The notes: generated from the letters alone by a model not told the origin. A stretch of DNA of 64,000 nucleotides from Fluviicola taffensis DSM 16823 (GCF_000194605.1 NC_015321.1:1488001-1552000), one strand, 5' to 3'; counted from the stretch's first letter, positions 28,020-37,998 are shown. Program-made: numbers and translations.

Positions 28020-28715
28020 TTATTTTGTGCGAACTGTTCGCTGTTCAATGCGCTTTTCAAATTTTTCACCTTGAAAAATGCGTTGAACAAAAATTCCGGG
28101 AGTGTGTATGAAATTCGGATCCAATTCTCCAGCAGGAACCAATTCTTCCACTTCAGCTACTGTAATTTTTCCTGCCATTGCCATCATCGGATTGAAATTG
28201 CGAGCAGTGGCTTTAAAAATTAAATTTCCTTCCGTATCACCTTTCCAAGCTTTTACAATAGCAAAATCAGCAGTTAATGCGCTTTCGAGAATATGCGGCT
28301 TTCCGTCAAAAACACGCACTTCTTTTCCTTCAGCCACTTCTGTTCCATAACCTGCAGGTGTAAAAAACATAGGGATTCCAGCTCCTCCAGCTCTGCATCG
28401 TTCAGCTAAAGATCCTTGAGGAATTAAATCAACTTCCAATTCACCAGAAAGCATTTGACGTTCAAACTCCTCATTTTCTCCAACGTAAGAAGATATCATT
28501 TTTTTAACTTGCTTGTTTTGCAACAATAAACCCAAACCAAAATCATCAACACCTGCATTATTGGAAATACAAGTCAATCCTTTTGTACCCATTTTCACCA
28601 ATTGTCCAATAGAGTTTTCCGGAATACCACATAGTCCAAATCCACCAACCATCAAGGTCATGTTATCTTCTATACCAACAAGGGCTTCTTCAACGTTTTT
28701 TACAACTTTATTCAT
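28020..28715 (-). CDS. scoA: 3-oxoacid CoA-transferase subunit A
   Basis: A 231-residue alpha subunit of the acetoacetate/succinyl CoA-transferase. Signatures are [16 protein letters not shown] near residue 22, [52 protein letters not shown] and the KATARNFNP block. It catalyses CoA transfer with subunit B (25440), in ketone-body or short-chain acid use. It starts 2 bp after the PBP1A stop, which suggests one transcript with the cell-wall gene. Confidence 0.95.
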   Translation of the reverse strand: MNKVVKNVEEALVGIEDNMTLMVGGFGLCGIPENSIGQLVKMGTKGLTCISNNAGVDDFGLGLLLQNKQVKKMISSYVGENEEFERQMLSGELEVDLIPQGSLAERCRAGGAGIPMFFTPAGYGTEVAEGKEVRVFDGKPHILESALTADFAIVKAWKGDTEGNLIFKATARNFNPMMAMAGKITVAEVEELVPAGELDPNFIHTPGIFVQRIFQGEKFEKRIEQRTVRTK

Positions 28716-28717
28716 AG

Positions 28718-31243
28718 TTAAAAAGATATTTCAGGGGGAATGATACCTAAAGAATCTGATTCCTGTATTTCAATAATTTCACCTGTTAAATTAAACACCG
28801 AATTATCAAAATTCTTCGGAGCTTCAAAGTCCGTGGTTGAAATAGCAATCTTCGGATCTTTGTAAATTTTATTCATGTAATATCCATAAATTGGAAGGGC
28901 CGTTCGAGCACCCTGACCTTGATCTGTACTTCTAAATCGAACACCTCGATCTTCTGCTCCAACCCAAACACCTGTTGCTAAATCTGGTGTCAAACCAACG
29001 AACCAACCATCTGAGTTATTTTGGGTAGTTCCTGTTTTTGCTGCAGTTGGATAAGGAATATTTCCATAATCTGATCCACCACGTAATCGACTTGCGGTAC
29101 CACCTTGCACAACACCTTTCATCATTTTAAGAATTGTGTAGGCAACATTCTCGTTCATGGCTTCTTTTGTAATGCTTTTTGCACTGTAAATGACATGCCC
29201 TGATCTGTCTTCGATGCGCAAAATACTTGTTGGCTTATTGAAGATTCCTTTATTAACAAATGTAGATTGAGCGCCTACCAATTCGTACAGCGATAAATCC
29301 ATCGATCCTAAACACATCGCCGGAACCACATCTAAATCACGTAATTCAATGTCCATATCACGCATGAGTTTTGCTACTGTTTTTGGTCCAGCCAGTGCCC
29401 CCATTTGCTTCATGACATATACTGCAACTCTGTTGTTAGACATCGATAACCCTTTTTGAATGGAAATTGTTCCTCCAGCTTTACTTCCGTCTGAATTCCG
29501 AGGACACCATTGTCCATCTGGATTTCCACTTGGGTCATATAAATCAACACAGTAAGAAATATTAGGAATCACCAAACCTGGTTTTATTACGTTCATAGTA
29601 ACACCAGCAGCGTAAACAAATGGTTTAATAGTCGATCCAACTTGTCGTTTCCCTAATCTTACATGGTCATATGCAAAATGGTCAATGTTTGCACCGCCAA
29701 CCCATGCTTTCACAAAACCAGTACTTGGTTCAATAGAAATTAATCCTGCTTGTAAGAATGATTTATAGTATCTCATGGAATCCATCGGACTCATTAAGGT
29801 ATCTTTTTCACCGTCCCAACTAAAAACGCGCATTTGAACGGGCTCATTAAAAACAAGCTTAATTTCATCGTCAGATAATCCTGAACTTGACAAGTTTCTA
29901 TAACGATCCGACCGACGCATGGAAGAGTTTAAGATACTTTTCACTTCGTCATCCGATAAAGAATTAGAGAACGGCCAGTTTTTAGCAGATTTATTGTTTT
30001 TGTCGAATTGTGGCTGAAGTGTTTCTTTTAAATGTCTTTCCATTGCATATTCTGCATGTGCTTGCATGTCTGCATTCAGAGTAGTATAAATTCGCAAACC
30101 GTCTCTGTAAATATCATAAGGAAGACCATCTTCACGCTTGTACATTAAAGACCCATCTGGGTTTTTCGAGCTCAATAAATTTGTTACTTCATTTCGGAGT
30201 GATTCTCTGAAATATGGAGCAATCCCGCGTTTATGATCTACAATTTGATAGTTTGTAATCAGTGGTTTCTTACTGAGAATATCGTATTCTTCTTGGGTCA
30301 ATTTTTGGCGCAATGCTTCATTCCCTTCATCCGAATTTTTCAACCATTGCTTCAATACTTGATTACGACGAGTCAATGCTCGAAGACTATCGCTTGCTCT
30401 GGCATCTGCAATTTCGGCTTCCGTTATAGATTCTGGGCTCACTTCTTTGTTTCGCGCCAATGAAAGGCGGTAATTCTTGATTTTGAAGGTATAAGGATTG
30501 TAAAGTGCTGGATTTTTACACATTCCAACCAACATAGCAGCTTCTTCTTTCTTTAGTTGGATTGGTTTTTTGTTGAAATATACTTTAGAAGCATTTGAAA
30601 TTCCGACAGCATTGTATAAAAAATCAAACTGATTCAAATACATAGTGATGATTTCTTCTTTTGTAAAACGAGCCTCTAAACGAGTAGCGATAATGTTTTC
30701 ACGTACTTTTTCATTCAATCGTCCCCACATTCGACCAATTCTACCAGGAGCTTCCTCCACATTTTCGCTATTGAGTCTTGCTAGTTCTTGACGTTCGCGC
30801 AGCTGAAGTGTATACAATTGTTTTGCAAGCTGTTGGGTGATTGTAGAAGCTCCACCAGCTCCACCAACATTGATAATTGCACGTCCAACTGCTCTGAAAT
30901 CAACTCCCGAATGCTCATGAAAACGTTCATCTTCGGTTGCAATCAATGCGTCTGTTACATTCGGACTAATCTTGCGGTATTCCACAGAAGTTCTATTGAT
31001 TTTCCAATATCTTCCCAATTCTGTTTCACCATCATCAGCAATGATTACAGAAGCCAATAATTCTGGTGGATTATCCAACATGGCAACAGGTGGTAAATTA
31101 TCCTCTGATTGAAATAAAAGCAATGCCCCAACAAAGTAAAGTGGGAAAGTAGCACAAAGCCAATAGAAAATTGTTGCTCTTTTGTGTTGTTTTGGTGAAA
31201 AAGACTCCGTTTGTCCTTTACTTTTCTGTGCCATACGACTCAT
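28718..31243 (-). CDS. Penicillin-binding protein 1A (bifunctional transglycosylase/transpeptidase)
   Basis: A class A PBP of about 841 residues from the start chosen here. It has one N-terminal membrane helix ([19 protein letters not shown]), a GT51 domain with [16 protein letters not shown] and [13 protein letters not shown], and a transpeptidase domain with the active-site GSTIKPF (SxxK), SNN and KTGTT. It polymerises glycan strands and cross-links peptides in the periplasm. The ATG at 31243 ([10 protein letters not shown]) is preferred because the 23 codons before it look unlike protein; 31234 is also possible. No C-terminal extra domain is visible. Confidence 0.93.
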   Translation of the reverse strand: MSRMAQKSKGQTESFSPKQHKRATIFYWLCATFPLYFVGALLLFQSEDNLPPVAMLDNPPELLASVIIADDGETELGRYWKINRTSVEYRKISPNVTDALIATEDERFHEHSGVDFRAVGRAIINVGGAGGASTITQQLAKQLYTLQLRERQELARLNSENVEEAPGRIGRMWGRLNEKVRENIIATRLEARFTKEEIITMYLNQFDFLYNAVGISNASKVYFNKKPIQLKKEEAAMLVGMCKNPALYNPYTFKIKNYRLSLARNKEVSPESITEAEIADARASDSLRALTRRNQVLKQWLKNSDEGNEALRQKLTQEEYDILSKKPLITNYQIVDHKRGIAPYFRESLRNEVTNLLSSKNPDGSLMYKREDGLPYDIYRDGLRIYTTLNADMQAHAEYAMERHLKETLQPQFDKNNKSAKNWPFSNSLSDDEVKSILNSSMRRSDRYRNLSSSGLSDDEIKLVFNEPVQMRVFSWDGEKDTLMSPMDSMRYYKSFLQAGLISIEPSTGFVKAWVGGANIDHFAYDHVRLGKRQVGSTIKPFVYAAGVTMNVIKPGLVIPNISYCVDLYDPSGNPDGQWCPRNSDGSKAGGTISIQKGLSMSNNRVAVYVMKQMGALAGPKTVAKLMRDMDIELRDLDVVPAMCLGSMDLSLYELVGAQSTFVNKGIFNKPTSILRIEDRSGHVIYSAKSITKEAMNENVAYTILKMMKGVVQGGTASRLRGGSDYGNIPYPTAAKTGTTQNNSDGWFVGLTPDLATGVWVGAEDRGVRFRSTDQGQGARTALPIYGYYMNKIYKDPKIAISTTDFEAPKNFDNSVFNLTGEIIEIQESDSLGIIPPEISF

Positions 31244-31377
31244 TTGAATGGTAAAAATAGCGAAATTCGATTCGCCTAGCAAATATCGATAATCAGAAGC
31301 AATAGTGAACACTATTTTAAGATACTTTCTAACAAAGAAATGCTAAAAAGAATGTTGGATTGATCGGGGTTAAATGA

Positions 31378-31405
31378 GTAGGGTTGCGATGTATCGCAAC
31401 CCTAC
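31378..31405. repeat. Perfect 13-bp palindrome with 2-nt spacer
   Basis: GTAGGGTTGCGAT gt ATCGCAACCCTAC is a perfect hairpin without a T-run, so it is probably not a terminator. A related palindrome (GTGGGGGACGCGA...TCGTGTCCCCCAC) follows the catalase gene at 46520. The shared GCGA-TCGC core suggests a dispersed palindromic element family. Confidence 0.8.
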
Positions 31406-31436
31406 GTAAATATTTGTTATTTGAAGAATTAATCCT

Positions 31437-31690
31437 CTTTGTTGAACTGCACTACCGCTTGATCATTTTTCAAAAGTTTCACTTCTATAAAACGGAGAGA
31501 TTCCCTTTGTTGAACTGCACTAACGTTTGTTCAGTTATCAGAAGTTTCACTTCTATAAAACGGAGAGATTCCCTTTGTTGAACTGCACTAACGTTTGTTC
31601 AGTTATCAAAAGTTTCACTTCTATAAAACGGAGAGATTCCCTTTGTTGAACTGCACTAACGTTTGTTCAGTTATCAGAAGTTTCACTTCT
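31437..31690. repeat. 68-bp tandem repeat array, 3.7 units
   Basis: Units begin at 31437, 31505, 31573 and 31641, spaced exactly 68 bp apart. Units 2 to 4 are almost identical; unit 1 has diverged in its middle. The last, partial unit runs into the 3' end of hemD, whose stop codon (31683-31685) lies inside the repeat. On the minus strand each unit holds two small hairpins: AGAAGT gaa ACTTCT and AACTGaAC...GTgCAGTT. The array occupies the hemD-PBP1A spacer. Confidence 0.95.
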
Positions 31691-32432
31691 TCTTATTATG
31701 ATCTTTTATAAAATTCTCAATAGCAGCGGTCATACTTGGTGCGTTTGGCATTGGGGCATGAACATCTAATCTCAAATTATTTTTCACCACGGCATTTGCC
31801 GTAGTTGGACCAAATGCAGCAATTAATGTTTTATTTTGTTTGAAATCAGGGAAATTTTTGAATAAACTTTCAATTCCTCCAGGACTAAAGAAAACCAACA
31901 TATCATAGTAAACATCTTCCAAATCACTTAAATCCGAAGCTACTGTTCTGTATAACATTGCTTTAGTAAACGGAATTTTAGCATCTTCTAATGTTAATGG
32001 AATTTTATCTTGTAAAATATCGGTACACGGAAGCAAAAACTTTTCGCCTTTGTGTTTTTTGATTGGATCTACTAATTCTTCAATCGTTTGTTTTCCAAAG
32101 AAAATTTTACGCTTGCGATAAGTTACATACTTCTGTAAGTAAAGTGCTACAGCCTCAGAAATACAGAAATACTTCATTGTATCAGGAACTTCGAAACGTG
32201 TTTCTTCTGAAATACGAAAAAAATGATCTACCGCGGTTTTTGAAGTAAGAATGACAGCAGTATGTTCTTTTAGGTCTATTTTATGTGTTCGGAATTCCTG
32301 AACGGAAACACCTTCTACATGAATAAACGGCCTGAAATCTATTTTCAACTTATACTTTTCGGCCAAATCAAAATACGGTGATTTCTCGCCTTCCGGCTTT
32401 GGTTGAGAAACCAAAATTGTTTTAATACTCAA
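31683..32432 (-). CDS. hemD: Uroporphyrinogen-III synthase
   Basis: A 249-residue enzyme that closes and inverts ring D of hydroxymethylbilane to give uroporphyrinogen III for heme. HemD is poorly conserved, but the two-domain pattern is clear: ILVSQPKPEG at the start, AVILTSKTAVDHFF, FLLPCTDILQDKIP, then VFFSPGGIESLF and IAAFGPTTANAV, the usual substrate-binding stretches. It is followed by the 68-bp array and preceded 29 bp upstream by a DUF4271 gene, which is a common Bacteroidetes pairing. Confidence 0.88.
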   Translation of the reverse strand: MSIKTILVSQPKPEGEKSPYFDLAEKYKLKIDFRPFIHVEGVSVQEFRTHKIDLKEHTAVILTSKTAVDHFFRISEETRFEVPDTMKYFCISEAVALYLQKYVTYRKRKIFFGKQTIEELVDPIKKHKGEKFLLPCTDILQDKIPLTLEDAKIPFTKAMLYRTVASDLSDLEDVYYDMLVFFSPGGIESLFKNFPDFKQNKTLIAAFGPTTANAVVKNNLRLDVHAPMPNAPSMTAAIENFIKDHNKKK

Positions 32433-32461
32433 GGTTTATTTTGTTTTAGCGTTGAACATTA

Positions 32462-33226
32462 TTACCATAACCAACTTGAAATTTCATCATTGAATACCAG
32501 TTTTATGACAATCAAAAGAGGTAAAATTTCGAGCGTCCAAAGGTACAAAATTATATAATACCATGACACACCCAATTGGAAGGCGTGATAAAATCCACGA
32601 ATAATTCGCAAAACCAAGAAAAACAGAAAGGTTCCACCGATGATTAGTTTTGATTCTAACACAAATTGTGGCTGAAAATAAATGAAAATAAATTCAATGA
32701 GTATCACTATACCAGCACTTTGTGCTAAAGTAAAGGTGAGTTGATTCATTTCCTGAATAATTTCTTTAAATCCTGTAATTGTACCCGTTAATGATATGAT
32801 AATAAATTGATAAAGAAAGAGTATAACCGGAAAGGCTATGAGAATCGATGTTTGATACGTACTGAAATCCGCCAAAGAAAAATGGTTGTACCAATAAATG
32901 CAAATCGCGCAAATTATGAAGTATTGAAGAATCAGAAACAAGGAAGTCATCGGGTTTTCACGGATGCCATTTTTGTATCTTTCAGTAATGCTCTGAAAAA
33001 AAAAGGTGCTTTGACCCAAAATCAAGAATACTTCACGCTGACGTAAGCGAGCAACAGAAATTAATAACAAACAAACACCCAATGCAGCAATAATTGCGAC
33101 AGAATTGTGCGCGCTACGCTCAGTGAGCTGCATCACCTCATCTGTCGTGGAACCTCTGAATAACTGTCCGCTTAATTGCATGAATAAAATATGATTCGTT
33201 TGTAAAAGTACTATTTTGTAATTCAT
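32462..33226 (-). CDS. DUF4271 family membrane protein
   Basis: A 254-residue inner-membrane protein with six or seven predicted helices, including AALGVCLLLISVARL, LFLILQYFIICAICIYWY and LIVIKLVF. The pattern, with the LR-R-x-F motif after the first helix, matches the Bacteroidetes DUF4271 family, whose function is unknown. These genes often precede hemD, as here, so a role near heme synthesis is possible but unproven. A start 15 codons downstream (MQLSGQLFRG, 33181) is a real alternative. Confidence 0.75.
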   Translation of the reverse strand: MNYKIVLLQTNHILFMQLSGQLFRGSTTDEVMQLTERSAHNSVAIIAALGVCLLLISVARLRQREVFLILGQSTFFFQSITERYKNGIRENPMTSLFLILQYFIICAICIYWYNHFSLADFSTYQTSILIAFPVILFLYQFIIISLTGTITGFKEIIQEMNQLTFTLAQSAGIVILIEFIFIYFQPQFVLESKLIIGGTFLFFLVLRIIRGFYHAFQLGVSWYYIILYLWTLEILPLLIVIKLVFNDEISSWLW

Positions 33227-33257
33227 AGTTCAATTTTTATTCATTCATTGATTTGAT

Positions 33258-33265
33258 TACATTTG
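33258..33265 (+). promoter_or_regulatory. Putative -7 box for the acyl-CoA dehydrogenase gene
   Basis: TACATTTG matches TAnnTTTG and lies 26 bp before the ATG at 33292. It falls within the open frame upstream of that ATG, which argues that translation does not begin earlier. Confidence 0.5.
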
Positions 33266-33291
33266 CAACGATTAATAGAAAAAAAATTCGA

Positions 33292-34482
33292 ATGAAATCT
33301 GATTTATATTCACATCCCGATTATTTATTGATGGATGAATTGCTTACAGATGAGCAAAAACTGGTACGTGATGCTGCTCGTGCGTGGGTAAAGAAAGAGG
33401 TTTCCCCAATCATTGACGAACATTACGAGAAGGCAACTTTTCCAATGCACTTGTTAAAAGGATTGGGTGAAATTGGTGCTTTTGGACCTTATATTCCAGA
33501 AGAATATGGTGGCCCAGGTTTGGATCAGATTTCTTATGGTTTGATTATGCAAGAATTAGAGCGTTGTGATTCTGGTTTGCGTTCAACTGCTTCGGTTCAA
33601 AGTTCTTTGGTGATGTACCCAATTTGGAAATACGGTACGGAAGAGCAAAAACAAAAATATTTGCCAAAATTAGCTACTGGTGAAATGATGGGTTGTTTCG
33701 GATTAACCGAGCCTGACCATGGTTCAGATCCAGGAAGTATGATTACGAACTTCAAAGATATGGGTGATCATTACCTATTGAATGGAGCTAAAATGTGGAT
33801 TTCAAATGCACCTTTTGCAGATATCGCTGTGGTTTGGGCAAAAGATGAGACTGGTCGTATTCATGGATTAGTTGTTGAACGTGGAATGGAAGGTTTTTCA
33901 ACTCCTGAAATGCATGGAAAATTATCCCTTCGTGCTTCTTCAACAGGTGAATTGATTTTTGTGAATGTAAAAGTTCCAAAAGAAAACTTGCTTCCAGGTC
34001 GTTCTGGATTAGGAGCTCCTTTAAGTTGTTTGGATTCCGCTCGTTTTGGAATCGCTTGGGGTGCTTTGGGTGCGGCAATGGATTGCTACGATCAAGCTTT
34101 GAGATACTCAAAAGAACGTACGCAATTTGGAGTTCCAATTGGCGCTTTCCAATTAACTCAAAAGAAATTGGCTGAAATGATTACTGAAATCACAAAAGCT
34201 CAATTCATTACTTTGCGCGTTGGAGAATTGAGAAATGAAGGAAGAGCAACATCTTCCATGATTTCAATGATTAAGAGAAATAACGTAGAGATTGCTCTAA
34301 ATATAGCTCGTGAAGCACGCCAAATACATGGTGGAATGGGAATTACAAGTGAATATTCGATGATGCGCCACATGGCAAATTTAGAATCTGTTGTTACTTA
34401 TGAAGGAACACATGATATTCACTTATTGATTACTGGAATGGATGTTACAGGTATCCCTGCTTTTACAAGAGAGAAACCGTAA
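33292..34482 (+). CDS. gcdH: Glutaryl-CoA dehydrogenase-like acyl-CoA dehydrogenase
   Basis: A 396-residue FAD enzyme. It closely follows the glutaryl-CoA dehydrogenase pattern: LERCDSGLRSTASVQSSLVM, CFGLTEPDHGSDPGSM, KLSLRASSTGELIF, CLDSARFGIAWGALGAA and the catalytic Glu in TYEGTHDIH near the end. It should oxidise and decarboxylate glutaryl-CoA to crotonyl-CoA in lysine/tryptophan breakdown, passing electrons to ETF. The start at 33292 is chosen because a -7 box lies upstream and the family begins there. No other pathway gene is adjacent. Confidence 0.9.
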   Translation: MKSDLYSHPDYLLMDELLTDEQKLVRDAARAWVKKEVSPIIDEHYEKATFPMHLLKGLGEIGAFGPYIPEEYGGPGLDQISYGLIMQELERCDSGLRSTASVQSSLVMYPIWKYGTEEQKQKYLPKLATGEMMGCFGLTEPDHGSDPGSMITNFKDMGDHYLLNGAKMWISNAPFADIAVVWAKDETGRIHGLVVERGMEGFSTPEMHGKLSLRASSTGELIFVNVKVPKENLLPGRSGLGAPLSCLDSARFGIAWGALGAAMDCYDQALRYSKERTQFGVPIGAFQLTQKKLAEMITEITKAQFITLRVGELRNEGRATSSMISMIKRNNVEIALNIAREARQIHGGMGITSEYSMMRHMANLESVVTYEGTHDIHLLITGMDVTGIPAFTREKP

Positions 34483-34546
34483 AAATATAGTTGAAAAAGT
34501 TAAAAGGTTCAATAGTTTAAACTCTTTGAACACTTTGAACCACAAA

Positions 34547-34578
34547 AAAACCCGTTAGCTCAGGCCGACGGGTTTTTT
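34547..34578. terminator. Bidirectional terminator
   Basis: A stem AAAACCCGT...ACGGGTTTT flanked by A-run and T-run lies between the convergent gcdH-like gene and the 34604 gene. Confidence 0.8.
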
Positions 34579-34603
34579 GTTGGGTAATGTTTTTGAATGA
34601 TCT

Positions 34604-34954
34604 CTAGTTCCAATGTATAATCTGACCAGCTATCATGGAGTCATTGTACGAATCGCGTAATCGACTTAATTTTTTTGCCGCATGTTCATCTCCTAAATTT
34701 GCCTTCGCTTTCAGTTTGTAATACAAGTCCAAAGAATGTCCGTAAACATCTTGGTCGAGTACTTGTTTAATTTCAGAAATTCGACCATTTACACCAATTA
34801 GGAAGTGTTCAAGCTCACCTAATTCGTGTAATTCATCTTCTGTTAAATCTTTGCGATTCAGCAATTTAGAATAACGCGGCAACAAAATTCCCAACAAATC
34901 GATAAAACGATCTAGCTCTCGTTGAATGGCTGCCTGTTGTTCTTTAAATCCCAT
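34604..34954 (-). CDS. Hypothetical helical protein
   Basis: A 116-residue cytoplasmic protein, mostly alpha-helical with heptad-like spacing (IQRELDRFIDLLGILLPRYSKLL; LTEDELHELGELEHFLIGVNGRISEIKQVL). No family recognised, no signal peptide and no membrane helix. It stands alone between two convergent/divergent neighbours. Possibly a small coiled-coil protein conserved in the group; function unknown. Confidence 0.65.
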   Translation of the reverse strand: MGFKEQQAAIQRELDRFIDLLGILLPRYSKLLNRKDLTEDELHELGELEHFLIGVNGRISEIKQVLDQDVYGHSLDLYYKLKAKANLGDEHAAKKLSRLRDSYNDSMIAGQIIHWN

Positions 34955-35072
34955 ATTTGAAAAGTATATCTTTTTATTTAACCGTAAAAATTTAAAGTGT
35001 TTTTTAACATTTTAGAAAAATTCAATCTGCTTTGCTTGTTTGCGCCTTTGGATTAATCTGTAATTTTGTTTG

Positions 35073-36203
35073 ATGGCTGGCTGTTATATTCATATTCCCT
35101 TTTGTGCTCAAAAATGCAGCTATTGCGATTTTCATTTCTCTACCAATCATTCATACAAACAGGAAATGGTTGATGCTCTTTGTTCGGAACTAGAAATGCG
35201 TGCTAAAGATTGGAAAGCAGAATCTTTCGAAACTATTTATTTCGGTGGTGGAACTCCGAGTATTTTGACGAATGAGCAGTTGAATCAATTAATTCAGCAA
35301 GTGAAAAAAACCTACTCTGTTTCTGCCGATGTAGAAATCTCCTTAGAATGTAACCCAGATGATTGTAGTTTGGAACAATTAGAAGGATGGAAGAAATTGG
35401 GCGTAAATAGATTGAGCATGGGAATCCAATCGTTTGATGAGCAACAATTGAAATGGATGAATCGCAGCCATACAGCTTCTGAAAGTTTAAATGCCGTTTT
35501 GAATGCCAAACAAGTTGGGTTCGATGAATTGAGTTTGGATCTGATTTATGGCTTACCAAATATGAGTTTGGAGTCGTGGGCAGCTCAACTGGATCAAATT
35601 ATCGCTCTAAATCCGGAACACATTTCGGCTTATTGTCTTACCGTTGAAGAGAAAACAGCTTTATCTAGTTGGGTGAAAGAAGGGAAAATAATCGTTTCAA
35701 CAATCGATCAACAATCAGAACAATTTGAATTATTGGTTGCTAAATTGAAAACTGCTGGATTTGAGCAATACGAAATCTCCAATTTTGCCCGAAACGCGCA
35801 TTATTCCAAGCACAACACCTCTTACTGGAAAGGAACGAATTATATAGGAATTGGTCCTTCCGCTCATGGATATAACCAAAAAGAACGGTATTGGAATCAG
35901 GCAAATAATAAAGCCTATTTACTCGAAATACAAAAAGGAAAATTGCCTGAAACAATTGAAACACTTTCCCATTTTGATCAGTTCAATGAATTATTACTAA
36001 TCGGTTTGCGCACAAAATGGGGTGTTTCTAAGGAGAAATTATTCCAATTGATTCAACCAAATTCGAAGTGGACAAAGATCGTAATTGATTACGAAGAACA
36101 AAAAATGTTGATTCAAACGGATGAAATCATTGTTTTAACACAAGAAGGAAGACTCTTAGCTGATGCAATTGCGGCTGATCTTTTTTTAATTGCGAATTCG
36201 TAA
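35073..36203 (+). CDS. hemW: HemW-type radical SAM protein
   Basis: A 376-residue radical SAM protein related to oxygen-independent coproporphyrinogen oxidase. The cluster motif CAQKCSYCDF (about 11-20) binds the 4Fe-4S cluster; FGGGTPSIL and DLIYGLP follow, as does the HemW C-terminal domain. The spacing CxxxCxxC without extra N-terminal residues fits HemW, which acts as a heme chaperone, rather than HemN. An ATG at 35073 is chosen over the TTG one codon upstream. Its stop touches the convergent glycosyltransferase stop. Confidence 0.88.
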   Translation: MAGCYIHIPFCAQKCSYCDFHFSTNHSYKQEMVDALCSELEMRAKDWKAESFETIYFGGGTPSILTNEQLNQLIQQVKKTYSVSADVEISLECNPDDCSLEQLEGWKKLGVNRLSMGIQSFDEQQLKWMNRSHTASESLNAVLNAKQVGFDELSLDLIYGLPNMSLESWAAQLDQIIALNPEHISAYCLTVEEKTALSSWVKEGKIIVSTIDQQSEQFELLVAKLKTAGFEQYEISNFARNAHYSKHNTSYWKGTNYIGIGPSAHGYNQKERYWNQANNKAYLLEIQKGKLPETIETLSHFDQFNELLLIGLRTKWGVSKEKLFQLIQPNSKWTKIVIDYEEQKMLIQTDEIIVLTQEGRLLADAIAADLFLIANS

Positions 36204-37007
36204 TTAATTTTCCAAGGTTTCTAATCCGAACTGACAACGGAAATCTTTCCGACTTTTCTTTTCCAAGAATTGATTCTTACTGATGATTACAAAATCTTCA
36301 CGGTCAGGTCGCTCGTGAAATAAATGATATTGAATCGTTCGAAAGCGTGTTGAAAAGGGTTTGATTCCTGCTTTTATTGCTCGGTATTCAATGTCCGTAT
36401 CTTCTCCAAAGCCTGGATTCGTATATGTTTCATCGAAGCCATTGAGCAAAATCAAATCGTCTTTGTGCCAACCCATGTTACAACCCAATAAATGTGGATT
36501 TTTTTTACGCATGAAACCAGGTAAAAAGAAACCTTCTTCGATTCGAGTACTTTTATTTTTAAATAACTGTGTGATAGTTGGAGTAATCATTTTTCCTTTC
36601 CGAATACTTTGTGCGGTTTTGGCATCCAAATCAACTCTTCGACCAATACATATTCTACCTTTTTGAATCAATTGAATGTGCTGCTGAACAAAGCGTGGAT
36701 GTAACACACAATCCCCGTCAATAAAAATCAATTGATCACTCTCAGAAGCACGAATTGCCTTGTTGAGCATTTTATTCTTCAAGAATCCATTATCTGGTTG
36801 TTGTAGGTGTTTGATCCTTAGTTTCTGACTGTATTTTTCAATTAACTCATCAAAACAAGCATCTTCACAGTCTTGAGAAACGATTACTTCAAACTGGTTT
36901 TCAAGTTGAATTTCTACAGATCTCAAAACGGCTTCAAGTGCCTCTACATCTTTATAAACCGAAATAATAAGGGTTGCTTTCACGCTGTAAAGATAGAAAA
37001 TTAACAT
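36204..37007 (-). CDS. Family 2 glycosyltransferase with C-terminal galactosyltransferase-like region
   Basis: A 267-residue GT-A transferase: ATLIISVYKDVEALEAVLRSV, then NGFLKNKMLNKAI, the metal-binding FIDGDCVLHP and the late GCNMGWHKDDLILLNGFDETYTNPGFGEDTDIEYRAIKAG, a Glyco_transf_7C-type block. The acceptor is unknown; surface polysaccharide is likely. A GTG at 36983 (VKATLIIS) could be the true start, since the seven residues before it are hydrophobic and unlike the family. Confidence 0.82.
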   Translation of the reverse strand: MLIFYLYSVKATLIISVYKDVEALEAVLRSVEIQLENQFEVIVSQDCEDACFDELIEKYSQKLRIKHLQQPDNGFLKNKMLNKAIRASESDQLIFIDGDCVLHPRFVQQHIQLIQKGRICIGRRVDLDAKTAQSIRKGKMITPTITQLFKNKSTRIEEGFFLPGFMRKKNPHLLGCNMGWHKDDLILLNGFDETYTNPGFGEDTDIEYRAIKAGIKPFSTRFRTIQYHLFHERPDREDFVIISKNQFLEKKSRKDFRCQFGLETLEN

Positions 37008-37071
37008 TGTTTATTTAGTAACCTTTTTGAGATCCCATCAAGTGAACTCAAGAGAACTCTAAATTTGCAAT

Positions 37072-37998
37072 ATGCGGTTAGTTTTCACTTGTTTGGTTTT
37101 TATCTGTTTATCGATTATTTCCTTCGGTCAGGGAATTACTATTCTCATTGATCCAGGTCATGGTGGTTCAGATCCTGGACACGAAGCGGTGGATAAGAAT
37201 CTATTGCCTGAAAAAGACTTAACGCTAAAAATTTCACTCAAATTCGGGGCATATTTAACAGAACGTTTGAGCAATGTTACAGTTCTTTATACACGTACAG
37301 ACGATCGCTACCCAACTTTAGATGAACGCGTCAACATGGCGAATTCCAAAAACGTTGATTATTTTATTTCGGTTCATGTCAATGGAAGCCCCAATACGAA
37401 TATCAAAGGAACGGAATCACATGTTCATTCCATGAATTCAAAACCTTCGGTGAAACTTGCACGTGCTTTTGAAGAAGAATTTAAGGGAAAAGCAGGTAGA
37501 AAATCGCGCGGAGTGAAAGATTCTGATGATCGGGAGCATTCCTTGCAAGTATTAAAATTTACTCAAATGACGAGCGTTTTGGTAGAATGTGGCTTCATGA
37601 CCAATGTTTCAGAAGCAAATTATTTGAATACAACAGATGGGCAAGATATTATTGCATCGGCTTTGTTTCGAGGAATGCGAACTTACCTGCAGGAAAATCA
37701 TCCAACCATTTCATTTACGAAAAAATCAGGATCCGATTCCAAAAATACGCAAACAACTAACTCCGCCGAAAAAAGCTACAGTGTTCAAATCATGAGTTCA
37801 AAAGAGTGGCTAGATACTGAAAAAGGTGGATTCAAAAATCTGAAACACACTGTAAGCCGCACACAAATCTCCCAAACAGGATACCGCTACAAGTATTTTT
37901 CGGGGAGTTTCAACTCAAAAAGTGAGGCAGAAGCATATTGTGCTGAAGTAAAGAAAAAGGGTTTCCCTGATTCAATTGTCGTTGAGCGAAAGAATTAG
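37072..37998 (+). CDS. N-acetylmuramoyl-L-alanine amidase with C-terminal SPOR-like region
   Basis: A 308-residue exported peptidoglycan hydrolase with a signal peptide ending ISFGQ. The Amidase_3 domain shows the zinc ligands in IDPGHGGSDPG, the Glu of EKDLTL, and SVHVN, plus the catalytic Glu in LVECGFMTN. It cuts the amide between MurNAc and L-Ala in daughter-cell separation or remodelling. After a Ser/Thr linker (about 215-235) the last 75 residues (SYSVQIMSSKEWL ... RYKYFSGSFNSKSEAEAYCAEVKKKGFPDSIVV) look like a SPOR domain, which binds septal glycan. Confidence 0.9.
   Translation: MRLVFTCLVFICLSIISFGQGITILIDPGHGGSDPGHEAVDKNLLPEKDLTLKISLKFGAYLTERLSNVTVLYTRTDDRYPTLDERVNMANSKNVDYFISVHVNGSPNTNIKGTESHVHSMNSKPSVKLARAFEEEFKGKAGRKSRGVKDSDDREHSLQVLKFTQMTSVLVECGFMTNVSEANYLNTTDGQDIIASALFRGMRTYLQENHPTISFTKKSGSDSKNTQTTNSAEKSYSVQIMSSKEWLDTEKGGFKNLKHTVSRTQISQTGYRYKYFSGSFNSKSEAEAYCAEVKKKGFPDSIVVERKN

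Noticed and set aside
31437-31690. Possible CRISPR array
   Set aside because: The whole 68-bp unit repeats with no unique spacers, and there are no cas genes nearby; it is a plain tandem repeat.
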